Source: Owenia fusiformis (Eukaryota > Annelida > Polychaeta > Sabellida > Oweniidae). From it: a stretch of DNA of 64,000 nucleotides. Positions 61,645-64,000 of the stretch are shown here, piece by piece (the stretch's first letter is position 1; each line of letters starts with the position of its first letter). Under the pieces are notes generated by a model, which made no database searches, was not told the DNA's origin, and was given only the letters and a program-made list of their open reading frames with translations. The DNA lies in the NCBI GenBank assembly GCA_903813345.2, contig CAIIXF020000002.1:2208001-2272000 (forward strand). The letters run 5' to 3'. The position numbers and the translations under genes were made by a program.

Positions 61645-62405
61645 GTAACTACATAATATACTCTCTAGTATTAGTATATATAGACTGAACTATCAATGTT
61701 CGATTAAGATGGATTGCTAAAGTTATAAAAGACAACATTTCTAAATATGTTTTCCTGATTTGAAATACATGCTACATCGAATTTGGCCAACTTTTACGTG
61801 AATAGGCTGAAGCAGTAGAGAGTTTATAGCGCGCATAGTTACTGTAATTTGCGCTTAAGTCTACTTCACATACCCATTCAGCTTCAGAGTGCCGTGTTTA
61901 AATAGAATGCGAAATTTGAAATTAGTGTCAACGGGGATCATCATACGTGTTTCTTTTGAATACTATCCTAGCGATTTGGGTTTCGATGCACAGTATGATG
62001 CTTTCTGAGAATATATGATGTACGTCATGCATGTTTTAGCTCCAAATATCTTACAAAACGAGCTTAATTCACATCATGATGTTCCAAAAGTAACAGGTCT
62101 GGTGCTTGCATTTTGTAAATTCTGAACCAAGTGTCTTCTGTTTTAATATACTTTGTAGCATTGCAACGAAAATTCTAAAGTTTTAGAAAATATGATACAA
62201 TGCGGGTAGAGTTATGGTTACTATATTAACATGACATCACAATACCCGGGGCAACTTTTTCATGAAAATGTTATATCTAACATTTTTATATAACTGAAGA
62301 AAGCATCAAATTCACCTATTACAATACAACGTTTCTTGTGTTTTTTGTTGCTTTGTCGTAATGGTACCTGTTGCTATAAAACTCAAGTTAAAGTAAGATT
62401 TCATA

Positions 62406-63474
62406 CAGGGTGTCCGGAAAGTAAAGATACAAATACTATAATTTTAAGAGATTTAGTTTTTTTGTAATGAAATCGCTACAGATTGCAGAGGAACTATATT
62501 ACAATACATCTACCAACTTTTATAACATATAGTCTTAATGTGTTAAAGTAACGGTTGACATGGTTACGGTGGTGATGGGTATGCGGAGCAGTTCCAGGAT
62601 ATCGCTAAATTGTGATAAATTGCTAAAATATAACCATTTGAAATGGTGTTTATTATTGTATTTCTTATCAGTTTTTGTTTTGTTCAATATTGTAATCTTG
62701 CTGCCATAGTATTCTCTTTAGTATAACGATATCATTGATACATATCAGAACTATGTTATGTCACAAGTATAATCAAAGAAAAGGTATATAAGTGCTTAGA
62801 AAAAGGGTCCCTGGATTAATAGAAAAGTCACTAGTGCACCTCCACAGTCAATGCTCCAATGCACAGAGCAAAGAAAACAAATCTTACTATTGAATGTCTT
62901 GACATTAACCTTTTTGTACAATGACCCATATTTCCCTGATAATGTCCCGTTGGACTTCTACATTAATGAATATGTTAAAGCAATATTTGTGAGAAGTGCA
63001 GCATAAAAATGAGACTCGGCTGGAAACCAAAGTTATCAGCAATCTTAGAGACTGACAGCAAAGATTTTGTCAGGTCTGAATCTCCGGTCAATATGCACCA
63101 AGAATGTTTAGATAAAGGTGGAACATACATAATACTGGATAAAAGTAGTAATGCCAAATGATTAAATAATGTTACAGTACTAATCCCTTTGCTGTCATGG
63201 TACATAATTCGATGCATAATAGCAACAAACGACGGAGCGTCAAGATGATATGAACAGGAGAAAAGAATTATAAAACATAATTGTGAGGCTGCTCCACATA
63301 CCCGCGACTCCTGTTACCATAACAACTATAACTTTTTTATTCTGAAACAATTTGTCATGACAGTTGCAGGATAAATTGTTACGATGTCATTCTACAATCT
63401 GTAGCAATTTCATCTCACAACAGGTAAATCTAATGAAATTAGAGCATTTGTATCTTTACTTTCCGGACACCCTG
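62406..63474. mobile_element. TA-flanked element with CAGGGTGTCCGG ends, private to copy B (1069 bp)
   Basis: Ends CAGGGTGTCCGGAAAGTAAA and its exact inverse, flanked by TA. The inverted repeats continue imperfectly for nearly 200 bases ('tatgcggagcagttcc' against 'ggctgctccacata'). The interior has no recognisable transposase. Copy A has the empty site near 17647, so this insertion came after the duplication. Tc1/mariner superfamily by target duplication. Confidence 0.75.
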
Positions 63475-63534
63475 TAGTTATATTTTATTTATTTAATTTC
63501 CTGAACTATCACTATGTAGTTTCATGTTGCTAGT

Positions 63535-64000
63535 ATGATTTCACATATTTGTATGAATTATTGGATCCTAGTTTTTTCAGCTTTTAGATTTTTTGGCCAT
63601 TTTAACCCCCATGGGCTATAATTTGGACCCCTACTATAAAATTAGGCAAGAACTCAAAAAAATACTCAGTGGAATGTTTTCAAATTGCTATGGTATATTG
63701 GAATGGGCTAAATGAATATATGATAAAAATTTCAAGTCACATGGTTAAGTGGTTGCCATGGAAATGGATAAAACATACCCTTCGGGTGTCAATTTTTAGG
63801 CCAATTTTTCAGGAAAGATAGAGTCATTTTGTGCATATTTTGTCACCAGTGTGTTCGAAGGGTTGAAATGTGAATAGAAAACGTCTATGATATGTTAGCA
63901 ACAATCTTATGTAAAGATCAGTCCACAGAATCTCAGATTTTGGCCTAATATGGGTCCATGATTTATACAGGGGCCTATTTCACAGATTCGAACCCCCACA
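63535..64000. other. Sequence after the duplication boundary
   Basis: Not matched to copy A. No exon or repeat was recognised. Copy B exon 8 is not found here. Confidence 0.4.

Larger units (their letters stand above)
47945..63530 (+). repeat. Segmental duplication, copy B (15.6 kb)
   Basis: Second copy of 2060-17690, about 45.9 kb downstream. Intron sequence aligns by eye with scattered substitutions and indels. Private insertions in B lie at about 48680-49517, 52366-52735 and 62406-63474. The offset equals the distance from the start of A to the start of B, consistent with tandem duplication of a ~46-kb block followed by later rearrangement. Confidence 0.9.

Overview
The window is animal nuclear DNA. 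It is AT-rich, its short exons are separated by kilobase introns with GT-AG borders, and it carries many Tc1/mariner, piggyBac-like, CACTA-like and LTR elements. The gene content (a secreted protein with an inter-alpha-trypsin-inhibitor heavy-chain C-terminal domain, SGNH-type relics, tRNA-like SINEs) fits a marine invertebrate, but the species cannot be named from the sequence. Nothing prokaryotic is present. All gene models below were built by hand from reading frames, splice sites and exon phase.

Main gene (copy A, plus strand, 3008-30431). Twelve phase-compatible coding exons join into an uninterrupted 694-residue protein. In order it has a signal peptide, a protease-associated (PA) domain, two EB/EGF-like cysteine-rich segments, a further small Cys-rich exon, an unrecognised helical region, another Cys-rich segment, and a C-terminal domain resembling that of ITI heavy chains (GDPH motif, Cys-Tyr-Asp-Phe, Gly-Lys-Pro-Gly). 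I do not know this combination as a named family. A poly(A) signal lies at 30661.

Segmental duplication. About 2060-17690 is repeated in the same orientation at about 47945-63530, so exons 1-7 occur again as copy B (49742-61644). Copy B runs off the window before its exon 8. By my hand count the exons carry 32 amino-acid-changing and 9 silent codon differences. The signal peptide has only silent changes, which suggests diversification of the mature protein.

Repeats in the duplicated introns. A ~66-bp array sits just before the PA exon, and each unit copies the exon's own 3' splice acceptor. Other arrays are a ~25-30 bp 'ctggagg' minisatellite and a pyrimidine-only minisatellite. Both copies also hold the same mariner relic, so it predates the duplication. 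Later insertions differ between copies. Copy A gained an SGNH-hydrolase-like relic broken by a TTAA-flanked MITE, and a foldback pair. Copy B gained a Tc1/mariner-type element with long inverted repeats and a TTAA-flanked element.

Intron 10 of copy A holds a 4.8-kb element with CACTG termini, a 3-bp ACG target duplication and subterminal repeats, like animal EnSpm/CACTA transposons.

From 34492 to 46858 a ~4.23-kb unit is repeated nearly identically three times head to tail. Each unit is bracketed by arrays of a perfect 20-bp palindrome (two ACGGTACCGT decamers), 7 on the left and 10 on the right. Each unit also encodes the last two exons of an unidentified minus-strand gene. A TTAA-flanked MITE (46916-47712) lies beside the truncated third copy.

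The left edge (1 to ~2031) is the 5' end of a minus-strand LTR retrotransposon: a long LTR with internal arrays, a primer-binding site and the start of a gag-like frame. I see no gene between 30670 and 34490.
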